A stretch of 64,000 bases of DNA, taken from assembly GCF_000311725.1 (NCBI RefSeq), contig NZ_HE978516.1:288671-352670 (forward strand), read 5' to 3'. The notes below the pieces were generated by a model. That model did no database searches and was not told where the DNA came from. It worked only from the letters and a program-made list of their open reading frames with translations. How positions within the stretch are numbered: the stretch's first letter is position 1; each line of letters starts with the position of its first letter. This stretch comes from Robertmurraya massiliosenegalensis JC6. Its GTDB lineage: Bacteria > Bacillota > Bacilli > Bacillales > Cytobacillaceae. This document shows positions 16,170-24,635 of the stretch, piece by piece. Position numbers and translations under genes: made by a program.

Positions 16170-16713
16170 AAACACGCTTCAGTTTCTTAAATGGCCCTGA
16201 AGGTGGAACAACTCGAATGGCATCACCTGGCTTTACGATTCCGCTCTCGCAAACAATTCCCATGATCCCTGCTTTTCTTATTACATCCCCACTCTCGTCC
16301 TTGTCTAAAACTGCTTTTAAAAGCCCAGGTTGAAAATGATCGATTTGAGCACAAGGATTGCGCAATCCCGTTACTTTAACCACTGCGGTTTCACCAAGAT
16401 ATAGAAGTGTACCCTCAGATAACCTGAGAAGGTCAAGTCCAGCAGTCGTTATATTTTCACCCATTTGACCAGGCGTTAGATGAAAACGATCTTTCAACTC
16501 TTCAAACAACTCTTGGTGGATTAAATGTACTTGTCTTAAGTTTGGTTGATTTGGATCCTTCAACACTCTTGAACGGTGTTTGACTGTAGAACCAAAATGA
16601 GCATCTCCTTCAATTCCTAACCCCGTAACCAAGTTTATCCTCTCTTTATTTTCCTTACTAAATGTGTGTTTGCCACTAACACTAACGGCTATTACCTTTG
16701 CCTCTTTTTCCAT
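16168..16713 (-). CDS. MOSC domain-containing protein
   Basis: MOSC (molybdenum cofactor sulfurase C-terminal) domain of 181 residues. MOSC proteins bind molybdenum cofactor or metal-sulfur species through a conserved Cys, here in GLRNPCAQIDHF near residue 122. GIEGDAHFG and PGQMGENITTAG are further family motifs. It is a stand-alone domain with no reductase partner. Start ATG has a GAGGAGGG site. In the same genome stretch there is a molybdenum hydroxylase operon and a second MOSC protein, but no direct operon link. Stand-alone members are involved in detoxifying N-hydroxylated bases in other bacteria; the role here is unproven. Confidence 0.85.
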   Translation of the reverse strand: MEKEAKVIAVSVSGKHTFSKENKERINLVTGLGIEGDAHFGSTVKHRSRVLKDPNQPNLRQVHLIHQELFEELKDRFHLTPGQMGENITTAGLDLLRLSEGTLLYLGETAVVKVTGLRNPCAQIDHFQPGLLKAVLDKDESGDVIRKAGIMGIVCESGIVKPGDAIRVVPPSGPFKKLKRV

Positions 16714-16741
16714 TCATTTTCCCTCCTCGTTGCATTTCCTA

Positions 16742-17539
16742 TCACCAATGCTTTGGTCTTTCTAAAAATTCAGGAATCTTTGTATGGACGTTTCCTTTAG
16801 CTGAGTTGAGTTGTGATTGTGTGAGGAAAAGCGCTCCATCAAGATTTGCATGACTCAGATCAGCATCTCGTAAATCGGCTCCAATAAAATCTACTTTTCT
16901 TAAATCAGCATGACATAAATTTGCGGAAATCATCAGCATGCCTCGAAAACTACTACCTTTGAAATCTCTTCCTGATAAGTTTGCTCCGATATATTCTAAA
17001 CTTTTCTTTTCCTGTTTGCGACTTATTTTACGGTATATTTGACTTGCTTCTACTAATAACCTATTCACTTTACTTCTATGAGATTGCATATCCAATTGGA
17101 GAATTTCCTCTGGCGATTTTCTCGTGAGTTCAACCGTTTCATCATACATATTCTGTAATTCGGAGTAGAGAGACTCCACTTCCTTCAAACATAGTGCTTG
17201 ATCCAGATACCATAACATTTCATGGAGTTGTTGGGTAAGAGGGAACACGGTAAACATTTCCTTGCTAAGCTCTGGGTTATTTCTCCAATCTTGTCCATCA
17301 TACATTTTTTGCGACACATATTGTCCAGCTCCAAAGCATTCATATGAAACACACCCATTAAAACCTTTGTGCTTTAATTCATGATGGATATGACAAAGGT
17401 GGTCCGTCGATAAATGACGACAGGGCACTCCACCATCCTTATTGATTGGAAAATCTGCAGAGATCGCATAGGGCAAAGCTACACAACATAATCCAAAACA
17501 TTGTTCACAATCAGATTTAAAAGCTAGATTCATAGACAA
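16742..17539 (-). CDS. pentapeptide-repeat protein with N-terminal cysteine cluster
   Basis: 265 residues in two parts. Residues 5-75 carry a Cys/His-rich metal-binding-type cluster (CEQCFGLCC, then a CRHLS, CHIHHE, CVSYECFG series) like YkgJ/zinc-iron-chelating domains. Residues 185-255 are about nine pentapeptide repeats with the A(D/N)LxX pattern (GANLSGRDFKGSSF, ANLCHADLRKVDF, ADLRDADLSHANL), which fold as a right-handed beta helix. The middle is helical. This architecture recurs in Bacillus but its function is unknown. It ends 28 bases upstream of the MOSC gene and may share its transcript. Confidence 0.78.
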   Translation of the reverse strand: MSMNLAFKSDCEQCFGLCCVALPYAISADFPINKDGGVPCRHLSTDHLCHIHHELKHKGFNGCVSYECFGAGQYVSQKMYDGQDWRNNPELSKEMFTVFPLTQQLHEMLWYLDQALCLKEVESLYSELQNMYDETVELTRKSPEEILQLDMQSHRSKVNRLLVEASQIYRKISRKQEKKSLEYIGANLSGRDFKGSSFRGMLMISANLCHADLRKVDFIGADLRDADLSHANLDGALFLTQSQLNSAKGNVHTKIPEFLERPKHW

Positions 17540-17635
17540 ACACCTCTATTCAAATAACAGCCAAAAAAACTATAACTATTCTTCCGAAATGATAATTGCC
17601 TTATTCTACTTCGTTCGTATAAATCGGGATCCTTT

Positions 17636-18025
17636 TCATGAAACTTTATAAATTTCTAAATGTCCGTGCTCAAAAGAGGATCGATGTAAATGACTCTCCT
17701 TTGGAAAAATAAACGTCCAAGGCATACTCACCTGACCCGGAATCACCATTTGAGGGATGGTAAAGAAATGTTCTGCCACATAATCCCCCTCAACGCTGTA
17801 TCGCACCCTTGTGTTATTAAATGTAAGCGGTTGGTCCATATAATTATGAACCAACACGGTAATAAGTAGTTCTACTTTATGATTAAGAGCTTCTCGAATA
17901 GGAGCACATACAATGTCAGAGCTATTCAGAGCCCTTGTTTCGCGAAAAATACTTTCAATCAAATATCGATCTCCGATTGCTAATGCTCTTTCCCACGAAG
18001 GGTCAAATTGCAGCTGTTCCATCAC
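17636..18025 (-). CDS. SLAP domain-containing protein
   Basis: 129 residues resembling the SLAP domain found in Bacillus proteins linked to accessory Sec and S-layer assembly: FDPSWERALAIGDRYLIE, then VELLITVLVHNYMDQPL, FFTIPQMVIPGQVSMPWTF and a final IFPKESH. There is no signal peptide or membrane segment, so the protein is probably cytoplasmic. No accessory Sec genes are near. The first codons are GTG-ATG; either could start. It lies 24 bases after coaA on the same strand. Confidence 0.65.
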   Translation of the reverse strand: MMEQLQFDPSWERALAIGDRYLIESIFRETRALNSSDIVCAPIREALNHKVELLITVLVHNYMDQPLTFNNTRVRYSVEGDYVAEHFFTIPQMVIPGQVSMPWTFIFPKESHLHRSSFEHGHLEIYKVS

Positions 18026-18049
18026 TATACCACTCTCTCATTTACAGAA

Positions 18050-19030
18050 CTAATTTTTCCTCACTCTAATATTCTCTACCTCATGATTAAAGCTTTTTTC
18101 AATGATAAGATCGGCACGGAATTTAGTTGGGAGAATATTTTTTTCAAGATTTACTTTATTGATTCTTGTCCAAATATCTGTTGCTGTCCGCTCTGTTTCA
18201 CTCTCCGATAGGTCGGCATAGCGTTTAAAATATGATTCGGGATTCGTGAAGGCCGTTTTCTTCAATACTTTAAATCTTTCTAGATACCATTGGAAAATAT
18301 GTTCTTCCTCCGCATCAACATAAATGGAAATATCAAAGAAATCAGAGACAAATCGACTTGGAATGCTGTCGCCAACCTGCTTCGGTGTTTGCAATACATT
18401 AATTCCCTCTATAATCACAATGTCTGGCTGGCAAACTTCATGGTACTGATTTGGGATTATATCATAATGCAAATGAGAATAGATTGGCGCACGGGCACAT
18501 CGATTTCCTGACTTCACTTCTGTTAAAAATTCAATTAAACTCTTTAAATCATAACTCTCTGGAAATCCTTTTCTATCTGCTAAACCTTTTTCTTTTAATA
18601 CATCATTGGGAAATAAAAATCCATCCGTCGTAATCAAATCAACCTTTGGTTGGCCTGGTAAATCTAAAAGTAAAGATTGGAGGATTCTAGAGGTCGTACT
18701 TTTACCGACCGCCACACTTCCCGCTACCCCAATTATAAATGGCGGTGTCTTTCTGTCCTCTTTTAAGAAATGGCTCTTTAACTCATGTGAGTGCTGTGCA
18801 GCTTCAATATTGACAGACAGATACTTGACGAGCGGCAAATAAATTTGACAAATCTCTTCGTTTGTCAAATTTCCAATTACGCCTTGCATTTTCTTAATTT
18901 CTGATTGAGATAAATGGAGCGGAGAACTAGGGTGCAAGCTAGCCCACTCTTCTCTTGAAAAAGAAAGATATGTTGAATCATTTTCAGTTGGCATCATTAA
19001 ACTCCTACTATCAATACTAATTAAGGTCAT
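18050..19030 (-). CDS. coaA: type I pantothenate kinase
   Basis: Phosphorylates pantothenate with ATP, the first step of coenzyme A synthesis. The 326 residues match bacterial CoaA in length. The P-loop reads GVAGSVAVGKSTTSR near residue 100, followed by TTDGFLFPNDVL, LADRKGFPESYD, YSHLHYDIIP and DIVIIEGINVLQ, all CoaA signatures. An AAGGAAA site precedes the ATG. The enzyme class is inhibited by CoA; no leader regulation is visible. Confidence 0.95.
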   Translation of the reverse strand: MTLISIDSRSLMMPTENDSTYLSFSREEWASLHPSSPLHLSQSEIKKMQGVIGNLTNEEICQIYLPLVKYLSVNIEAAQHSHELKSHFLKEDRKTPPFIIGVAGSVAVGKSTTSRILQSLLLDLPGQPKVDLITTDGFLFPNDVLKEKGLADRKGFPESYDLKSLIEFLTEVKSGNRCARAPIYSHLHYDIIPNQYHEVCQPDIVIIEGINVLQTPKQVGDSIPSRFVSDFFDISIYVDAEEEHIFQWYLERFKVLKKTAFTNPESYFKRYADLSESETERTATDIWTRINKVNLEKNILPTKFRADLIIEKSFNHEVENIRVRKN

Positions 19031-19155
19031 ATTTATATTTTCCTTATCTTTTTGTTAGGATTTCTTTAGTAGATTTGAATAATTACCTCGTTAGTGTAAC
19101 ATTGATCGCACGAGAAAAACACTCATACATTTTCCAGTTTCTGAACACTTTTCAT

Positions 19156-19195
19156 AAAAAAACTTTAAGGCCATTTATCACCTTAAAGTTTTTTT
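19156..19195 (-). terminator. intrinsic terminator after the rlmA remnant
   Basis: CTTTAAGG and CCTTAAAG arms with a 10-base loop, flanked by seven A on one side and seven T on the other (19156-19195), so it can work in both directions. It follows the rlmA fragment stop by nine bases. Confidence 0.8.
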
Positions 19196-19203
19196 AGCTT
19201 TAT

Positions 19204-19842
19204 CTATTTTTTACCGATTAATATGTCTAAGTCAATCGTCATAGCAGTAGACTCTTTTTCTAAAAAAGATTGTATCCGCTCATCTGCTATTCCCCACGTT
19301 AGAGGGGTCATTTGAACCAATGAGTGGAGCGTTGATTTATTCAAGGTTACTTTATAACTCAACCTCGAACAATTCACCAATCGAAAACGATCACAAAACC
19401 TTTCCACTGTCTCTTGATTCGAGTAAGATTGTTTTTTTGTTTCATGATAAAAATATTGTCTGATTTCTTTTAAATACTTACTTTGAGGTACCACTTTTAC
19501 CACTAGTCCATCAGGTTTTAATAATCTATTAAATTCTGCATAATTTGATGGAGATAAAATATTGAGAATAACATCTATTTTTTCTTTTTTTAAAGGAGTA
19601 TGGGCAAGATCTGAAACAAGCCAAATATGATCAGAACTGTTTTTTGAAGCGACCTGAATCCCTTCTTTTGAGATATCCACTCCTACTCCAATAACTTCAT
19701 TCAAAGCAACTAGATTGCAAATACTAGATAAATGTGAACCTTCACCACACCCCATATCAAGGATCGTTATGTTTCCATTTTTATTCGCTTTCGCACCCAC
19801 AATTATCTTTGCAATTAGCGGTTGAAAGAATGATGTCCCCAT
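19204..19842 (-). pseudogene. rlmA: 5'-truncated 23S rRNA (guanine-N1)-methyltransferase, RlmA family
   Basis: The 212 codons correspond to the C-terminal three quarters of RlmA: FFQPLIAKI, SAM-binding motif LDMGCGEGSHLS near residue 28, NILSPSNYAEFNRLLKPDG near 95 and LVQMTPLTWG near 178. Intact members are about 270-280 residues and begin with a four-Cys zinc finger and a KEGYVNLL-type segment; about 65-70 residues of that are missing. The first ATG sits only a few bases after the T run of the proS terminator, with no ribosome binding site or promoter. It is probably a non-expressed remnant left by a deletion that fused it to the proS end. Confidence 0.72.
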
Positions 19843-19844
19843 AC

Positions 19845-19879
19845 AAAAAAGCCAACTCCTCAGTTAATAGAAGTTGACT
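19845..19879 (-). terminator. intrinsic terminator of proS
   Basis: Stem AGTCAACTTC/GGAGTTGGCT (10 bp with two G-T pairs) followed by TTTTTT on the minus strand, 12 bases after the proS stop. Confidence 0.8.
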
Positions 19880-19891
19880 TTCGTTTAATGA

Positions 19892-21328
19892 TTAATATGC
19901 ACGAGCAAACCAAACAGTGTGTTTCGCTTTTTCACCACAGCAAATGCATGTCTTCTTCGTTGTTGGTGGGTTGAATGGAATGTTACGCGTTGTGAATTTA
20001 GTTTGTTCTTTTACTTTCTCCTCACAAGCATCATCTCCACACCAGCCAGCAAGAACCCAGCCAGGAATGGTTTCATTTTGTTCAGATTCTGTTAAATGCT
20101 GTTCTAACTGCTCCATCGTATCGATATGAGTGTGTGAATTCTCAGCACGGAAAGCTTTTGCTTTTTCGAATAGGCGTGTTTGCATCGTTTCAAGTTCTTT
20201 TTCAATCGCTTCGACAACTGATTCTAACGCAACAGATACTTTGTCTGCCTCATCACGTGCTTTCATTAAGACTTGATTATTTTCTAAATCACGTGGTCCA
20301 AGTTCAATGCGGACAGGTACCCCTTTTAATTCCCACTCATTAAACTTAAATCCTGGTGATTGGTCGCTATCATCAAGACGCACGCGAATTCCTTTTCCTT
20401 TTAACACTGCAAAAATCTCGTCTAACTTCTCCATAATCGCAGGATTCTTTTTCCAAGGACCAACTGGAATTAATACAACTTGTGTTGGAGCGATTTTTGG
20501 TGGTAACACAAGTCCTTGCTCATCGCCATGAACCATGATCACAGAACCAATCAAGCGAGTCGATGTACCCCAAGACGTAGTATGAACATGCGTGTGTTTA
20601 TTCTCTTTCGTTAAATATTTTATATCAAATGCTTCAGCAAATTTTGTCCCTAAATAATGAGATGTTCCCGCTTGGACAGCTTTTCCGTCTTGCATCATCG
20701 CTTCAATGGAGTATGTATCAACCGCTCCAGCAAAGCGTTCAGATGGTGTCTTTTGCCCATCATAAACCGGAATCGCAAGCAATCCTTCTACAACTTCCTT
20801 ATAGATGTTTAACATTTGCATCGTTTCTTTACGTGCATCTTCCTCATCGACATGAGCGGTATGCCCTTCTTGCCATAAAAACTCAGAAGTACGGATGAAT
20901 GGCAATGTTTTCTTCTCCCAACGGAACACATTGGCCCATTGATTGATTAAAACGGGTAAATCTCGATAGCTTTTAATCCAATCAGAATAGAGGTGACCAA
21001 TCATCGTTTCAGAAGTTGGACGCAGCGCTAAGCGCTCTTCTAATTTCTCCCCTGCTGCCTCTGTTACCCAAGGAAGTTCTGGAGAAAAGCCTTCAATATG
21101 ATCTTTCTCTTTTTGGAAAAAAGATTCTGGAATTAACATTGGGAAGTAGGCATTACGATGACCTGTTTCTTTAAAACGTTTGTCCATTTCCGCTTGGATA
21201 TGTTCCCATAATTCATAGCCATCTGGCTTAAAGGCAATACAACCACGCACTGGCGTATAATCCATTAAATCTGCTTTTTGGATGGTATCGATGTACCATT
21301 TTGAAAAATCTTTTGTTTGTTGAGACAT
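19892..21328 (-). CDS. proS: proline--tRNA ligase, type 3 (archaeal/eukaryote-like)
   Basis: Charges tRNA-Pro with proline. The 478 residues match the short type 3 ProRS, which lacks the editing insertion of bacterial-type enzymes. Visible are the class II catalytic segments (ALRPTSETMIG near residue 100, QEGHTAHVDEEDA near 155, HGDEQGLVLPP near 270) and the C-terminal zinc-binding module (CGDDACEEK, CICCGEK) ending in the family's terminal Tyr (WFARAY). An AGGAGGAAG site precedes the ATG. Expression is controlled by the upstream T-box. Confidence 0.96.
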   Translation of the reverse strand: MSQQTKDFSKWYIDTIQKADLMDYTPVRGCIAFKPDGYELWEHIQAEMDKRFKETGHRNAYFPMLIPESFFQKEKDHIEGFSPELPWVTEAAGEKLEERLALRPTSETMIGHLYSDWIKSYRDLPVLINQWANVFRWEKKTLPFIRTSEFLWQEGHTAHVDEEDARKETMQMLNIYKEVVEGLLAIPVYDGQKTPSERFAGAVDTYSIEAMMQDGKAVQAGTSHYLGTKFAEAFDIKYLTKENKHTHVHTTSWGTSTRLIGSVIMVHGDEQGLVLPPKIAPTQVVLIPVGPWKKNPAIMEKLDEIFAVLKGKGIRVRLDDSDQSPGFKFNEWELKGVPVRIELGPRDLENNQVLMKARDEADKVSVALESVVEAIEKELETMQTRLFEKAKAFRAENSHTHIDTMEQLEQHLTESEQNETIPGWVLAGWCGDDACEEKVKEQTKFTTRNIPFNPPTTKKTCICCGEKAKHTVWFARAY

Positions 21329-21371
21329 CTTTCTTCCTCCTGAAAAAATTAATATGACCTAAAATAAAGCT

Positions 21372-21478
21372 CTTTTCGCATACATTGTTGTTTTGTAAAC
21401 ACTCTTGGTATAGAAATACACTATTTCCCCTAGGAAAAACAAGCATCTCTTAGCGAAAAGTGCCTTGCAAAATAGTGT
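21372..21478. repeat. nested inverted repeats between T-box and proS
   Basis: CTTTTCGC (21372-21379) pairs with GCGAAAAG (21453-21460), and ACACTATTT (21418-21426) pairs with AAATAGTGT (21470-21478). The arms interlock rather than nest cleanly, so they could form alternative structures. They fill part of an unusually long stretch of about 210 bases between the T-box terminator and proS. A small insertion element is possible. Confidence 0.3.
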
Positions 21479-21555
21479 GTGACTCTGAACCTAGTACTAG
21501 GCGTTAATATCGACTTTTGGACATTTACAAATAACAATCATTACAAAAACAGCGT

Positions 21556-21785
21556 AAAAAAAAGCATAAAGAGTCCTATATAAGGACGTCTTTACGCTTG
21601 TAGACGTGGTACCACCTTAGTTCGACATAATCAATTTATGTCCTCTAAACGTTTTTAACGAAACGACTCGGTTAGTTTGGCTAACATCTCCGTGGTAGGT
21701 TTCAATAAGGAGGGGTGATATAGCTTTCAGCCGGGGCTATATTTTCTGGTTCACAATCCTTATTTACTTGATCACATCATTGAAT
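21556..21785 (-). promoter_or_regulatory. T-box riboswitch leader of proS
   Basis: The 14-base T-box core AGGTGGTACCACG is at 21618-21605 (reading leftwards). It is followed by a terminator hairpin (21597-21564, stem CGTAAAGACGTCC with CTCTTTATGC) and eight T at 21563-21556. Upstream, AATAAGG and CCTTATT close stem I (about 21768 to 21703), inside which CACCCCTCC supplies a Pro codon (CCC or CCT) in the specifier position. Uncharged tRNA-Pro would bind and prevent termination, raising proS expression in proline starvation. Confidence 0.88.
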
Positions 21786-21927
21786 ACATATTTGAAATTA
21801 CTATATCAATTTGTGGCTTGGAATTCAATCTTTGTCGTCATTTCTTTATGAAATCTTCTCTATAACTTCCTTCTTAACAGATGATCCAAAGTGAATCAGC
21901 CCCTAAATTTATTGATCTTTACATAAT

Positions 21928-22239
21928 TTAATTTATACCCTTCCCACCTATTGCTTGCAGTGTACTAATTCTCTCCATACCAACAATGATTGGTTTCGCA
22001 CGTTTGATTAATGTCTGTGTCGCTTCAAGTGTTAATGAAGCTTGATGGGCATTTTCTTCACTCCACACTTCATACACGTAGACCGCATCTGGCTCGTTTT
22101 CTGCTGTACTCACAATGTAAACCTCGCAATCCTCCAAATCCTTCATCGATTCTGCTGCTTCTAGCAAGAGCTGAACCATCGTGTCACGTTCGCCATCTTT
22201 AATTAGAAACTTGCCAAAAATACTAAATTTCTCACTCAT
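21928..22239 (-). CDS. ABM-domain protein, putative quinol monooxygenase
   Basis: 103 residues of the antibiotic biosynthesis monooxygenase (ABM, dimeric alpha-beta barrel) fold: FSIFGKFLIKDGERDTMVQLL at the start and VYVYEVWSEENAHQASLTLEA in the middle, as in YgiN-like quinol monooxygenases. A strong AAAAGGAGGAAA site precedes the ATG. These cofactor-free enzymes oxidise quinols or act as small-molecule binders; specificity cannot be read. It follows a short membrane-anchored protein gene by 19 bases, in the same direction. Confidence 0.78.
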   Translation of the reverse strand: MSEKFSIFGKFLIKDGERDTMVQLLLEAAESMKDLEDCEVYIVSTAENEPDAVYVYEVWSEENAHQASLTLEATQTLIKRAKPIIVGMERISTLQAIGGKGIN

Positions 22240-22258
22240 TTCGTTTTCCTCCTTTTTA

Positions 22259-22450
22259 TCAAACGATCCAAAACGCTATCATAAAAACAATTCCAGCAAC
22301 GATAAACGCAAACACGAGTTGACCGATCATTTGTTTGAATTTCTTCTCATTAGAGCTTGCCTCTTGACTATCTTTGAAAAATGACAGTAGTCCTGATGAA
22401 AATATCGCATCCCATAGTTTCCATGTTTCTCTACCTTTTTTATCGCCCAA
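22259..22450 (-). CDS. small tail-anchored membrane protein, unknown
   Basis: I place the start at a TTG at 22450, preceded by GGAGGG at seven bases, giving 63 residues. The frame is open 13 codons further upstream without a site. The protein has a polar N-terminal half (GDKKGRETWKLWDAIF) and a single C-terminal hydrophobic segment (LVFAFIVAGIVFMIAFWIV), so it is probably tail-anchored. No family recognised. It lies just upstream of the ABM gene. Confidence 0.5.
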   Translation of the reverse strand: MGDKKGRETWKLWDAIFSSGLLSFFKDSQEASSNEKKFKQMIGQLVFAFIVAGIVFMIAFWIV

Positions 22451-22555
22451 CTCACTCCCTCCTCGACCATTATTAATCGATAACCACAAAAAAATCGACT
22501 ACAATTGTTTCATTTACGTTGACAGTTGCACTCGAAAGTTAAAATACATATTGAG

Positions 22556-23272
22556 CTATTTCTTCGCAAGGACGATAAATTCTTTACTCATATCGGTTGC
22601 ATTGGAAAATTCCCAGTCCCCAAACACTTCGATATGTCCAAAGCCAGCTTTCTTTAGTTGATTTTCGAGCATGGCACGGGTTCTAAAACTTAGCTGACTG
22701 TATTCCTCAGCAATTATCTGGTTAGTCTTCACTTCTTTTAAACTTGTTTTGAAAGTCACAATCCCGTTGCTGATGCTTTGAAATTCGTGCCAATGCTCTG
22801 CCTGCGAATCCGATTTAGGAACAGAAATTAGCTTCCTCGTCTTTTCATATGTCCAGTCCTCCCACCCTTTTTTCATAGGATTTCTCGAATCGAATGTTAC
22901 GTACCCGTCCTTTTTTAATGTTCTATATACATCATGTAAAGTAGACTGCCACTCTTCATCACCAATCATCTCTTGGGCAACATGTGCCGTCATGATCACC
23001 ATATCATAAACTTCCGTTGGCATATCCTTCGCTGTTCCAATATGCCAATCAATGAATTCGTTGATGTCTTTCTTTATTGCTTCCCGAATCGCTCCCCCAT
23101 CAGGATCATAACCAGACATTCTATATCCTTTCTCTCCTAAAGGAATCGTTAACCTCCCCGTACCACATCCAAGATCTCCGATCGTCTCAGGATTTACTTT
23201 TTCAATGATTCGCAGAAAAAACTCATCATCCACATCCCATTTATTCAACTGATCATAAATTGAATCTGTCAT
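22556..23272 (-). CDS. class I SAM-dependent methyltransferase
   Basis: About 238 residues with a Rossmann methyltransferase core: motif I IGDLGCGTGRLTIPL near residue 38, acidic MSGYDPDGGAI, and post-motif VIMTAHVAQEMI. The N-terminal SIYDQLNKWDVDDEFF and C-terminal FRTRAMLENQLKKAGF fit small-molecule methyltransferases of Bacillus; the substrate is unknown. Start was set at the ATG at 23272, six bases after AGGGGG; eight upstream codons lack a site. It stands apart from neighbours. Confidence 0.82.
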   Translation of the reverse strand: MTDSIYDQLNKWDVDDEFFLRIIEKVNPETIGDLGCGTGRLTIPLGEKGYRMSGYDPDGGAIREAIKKDINEFIDWHIGTAKDMPTEVYDMVIMTAHVAQEMIGDEEWQSTLHDVYRTLKKDGYVTFDSRNPMKKGWEDWTYEKTRKLISVPKSDSQAEHWHEFQSISNGIVTFKTSLKEVKTNQIIAEEYSQLSFRTRAMLENQLKKAGFGHIEVFGDWEFSNATDMSKEFIVLAKK

Positions 23273-23369
23273 TTTATTCCCCCTAAATGGATTCATGTTA
23301 TAACTATTCGGTTTTTTTCCTGAAATTCCTTTTAAAAATACCTTTCAGCCAAGGCCAAAAGGTATTTTA

Positions 23370-24014
23370 TTAAGCATTTTTATGAGAGCCGTCACAGTTA
23401 GGCATTCTTTTAGATAATCCACAAATACAATCCTTTAACCCTTTTCCCATGAGAATACGTTCCAGCGATTTTTCAATTCTTGTCTCCCGCGTTTTTGACT
23501 GCTTCGCTTGGGCAAAATGGTGAAGATATCCTTTTTGCCTTCCAGGTGTTAACCCTTCAAAAGCTTCCTTTAATTTAGGCATTTCAGCGAATTTTTTCTC
23601 TAATTCTTCTGGTACGCTATATTCGCTTTTCACTTTTAAGGTTACTTCCAATCCAGCCTTTTCAACGTCAATCGCCTCTTTCATATATTCTTTTATAACA
23701 GGCTCCAAATCAATGATTTCTTGTAGATTGGTAAAACGGAGCTGGCGTGCAGCCTGCACATTCTCAGTTTGTTGGATCAGGATTCCATGCTTATCTTTTA
23801 ATAGAGCACCTTTGTGAAAAAGTATCGCACAATACTCCTTAAATCCATGAAATAAAAAAATATTCTTACCATCTAGTGTGTAACAAGGATGCATCCACTT
23901 AAAATCCTCTGTCAGTCCACTATCAAGGGACATCTCTCTCAATTTCACAAATTCTTCTTTCCACTGTGTCGCATTATTCAAAAAATCTTCGACCTTTGGA
24001 TTACGAATCGTCAT
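23370..24014 (-). CDS. YdeI/OmpD-associated family protein with C-terminal CDGSH-type motif
   Basis: 214 residues. Residues 1-115 form a DUF1801-like domain (FKWMHPCYTLDGKNIFLFHGF) and residues 115-190 a YdeI/OmpD-associated segment (PEELEKKFAEMPKLKEAFEGL, TPGRQKGYLHHFAQAKQ, RIEKSLERI). The last 16 residues, CICGLSKRMPNCDGSH, match the CDGSH iron-sulfur pattern C-x-C-x2-S-x3-P-x-C-D-G-S-H exactly. Whether it binds a 2Fe-2S cluster is inference. The next gene encodes another DUF1801 protein 25 bases away on the same strand, so the two form an operon. Confidence 0.8.
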   Translation of the reverse strand: MTIRNPKVEDFLNNATQWKEEFVKLREMSLDSGLTEDFKWMHPCYTLDGKNIFLFHGFKEYCAILFHKGALLKDKHGILIQQTENVQAARQLRFTNLQEIIDLEPVIKEYMKEAIDVEKAGLEVTLKVKSEYSVPEELEKKFAEMPKLKEAFEGLTPGRQKGYLHHFAQAKQSKTRETRIEKSLERILMGKGLKDCICGLSKRMPNCDGSHKNA

Positions 24015-24039
24015 AATTAAACACCACTCTTTTTTCTAT

Positions 24040-24408
24040 TTAACGCCAAAACTTTGTAAAATCAGCTTTATCCTCAATATTAAACGCAATCATTTTCTCT
24101 AATAGATCATAATTGACTGGTTCATTCCAAGGAATTCGAAACAAGCCTTTTGTCGCACTGTAACCAGCTTGTTTAATATCATCTGCAAATTGTTCGATAC
24201 CCGCTTCTTCTGGTGAAATGCTTAGATGATGTTTCGCTATTGATAGACCAATGATGTATGTACCATGATCAGAAAACATCGGCGTATTCCACTTGAATTC
24301 AGGTTTTAAATTCGGAAATTTTTCCATTATCCATGTCAAAATTTCCTCTGTCCGTTCCCTTTGCTCAGGATGGTCGATACCCGCTAAATATTTTTCAAAA
24401 ATCTCCAT
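24040..24408 (-). CDS. DUF1801 / YdhG-like (iron chaperone-type) protein
   Basis: About 122 residues of the DUF1801 fold: [42 protein letters not shown] and [23 protein letters not shown], the frataxin-like/YdhG pattern. Start was taken at the ATG at 24408 because GGGAGGG lies five bases upstream; the frame is open nine codons earlier. It precedes the YdeI-like gene, whose N-terminal half is the same domain, which suggests a related function. Confidence 0.75.
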   Translation of the reverse strand: MEIFEKYLAGIDHPEQRERTEEILTWIMEKFPNLKPEFKWNTPMFSDHGTYIIGLSIAKHHLSISPEEAGIEQFADDIKQAGYSATKGLFRIPWNEPVNYDLLEKMIAFNIEDKADFTKFWR

Positions 24409-24635
24409 GCTTTCCCTCCCATAAATATGTTTCAAACCCCTTTGTCGTTTAACATTTTCTTTGAAAATTCACTACTAGAATCCCTATTTTCTACTATATA
24501 TTTTACAGCGGCGCTAGTCAAAATGACCGTTATATTATTGCTGTGCTCTTTTCCCAGAATACAGCAAATTAAAAGAAAGCTCTGTCTGCACTGTAGCGTA
24601 ATTTGGACAGCTTGTCTCTGCTCACTCCTCATTGG

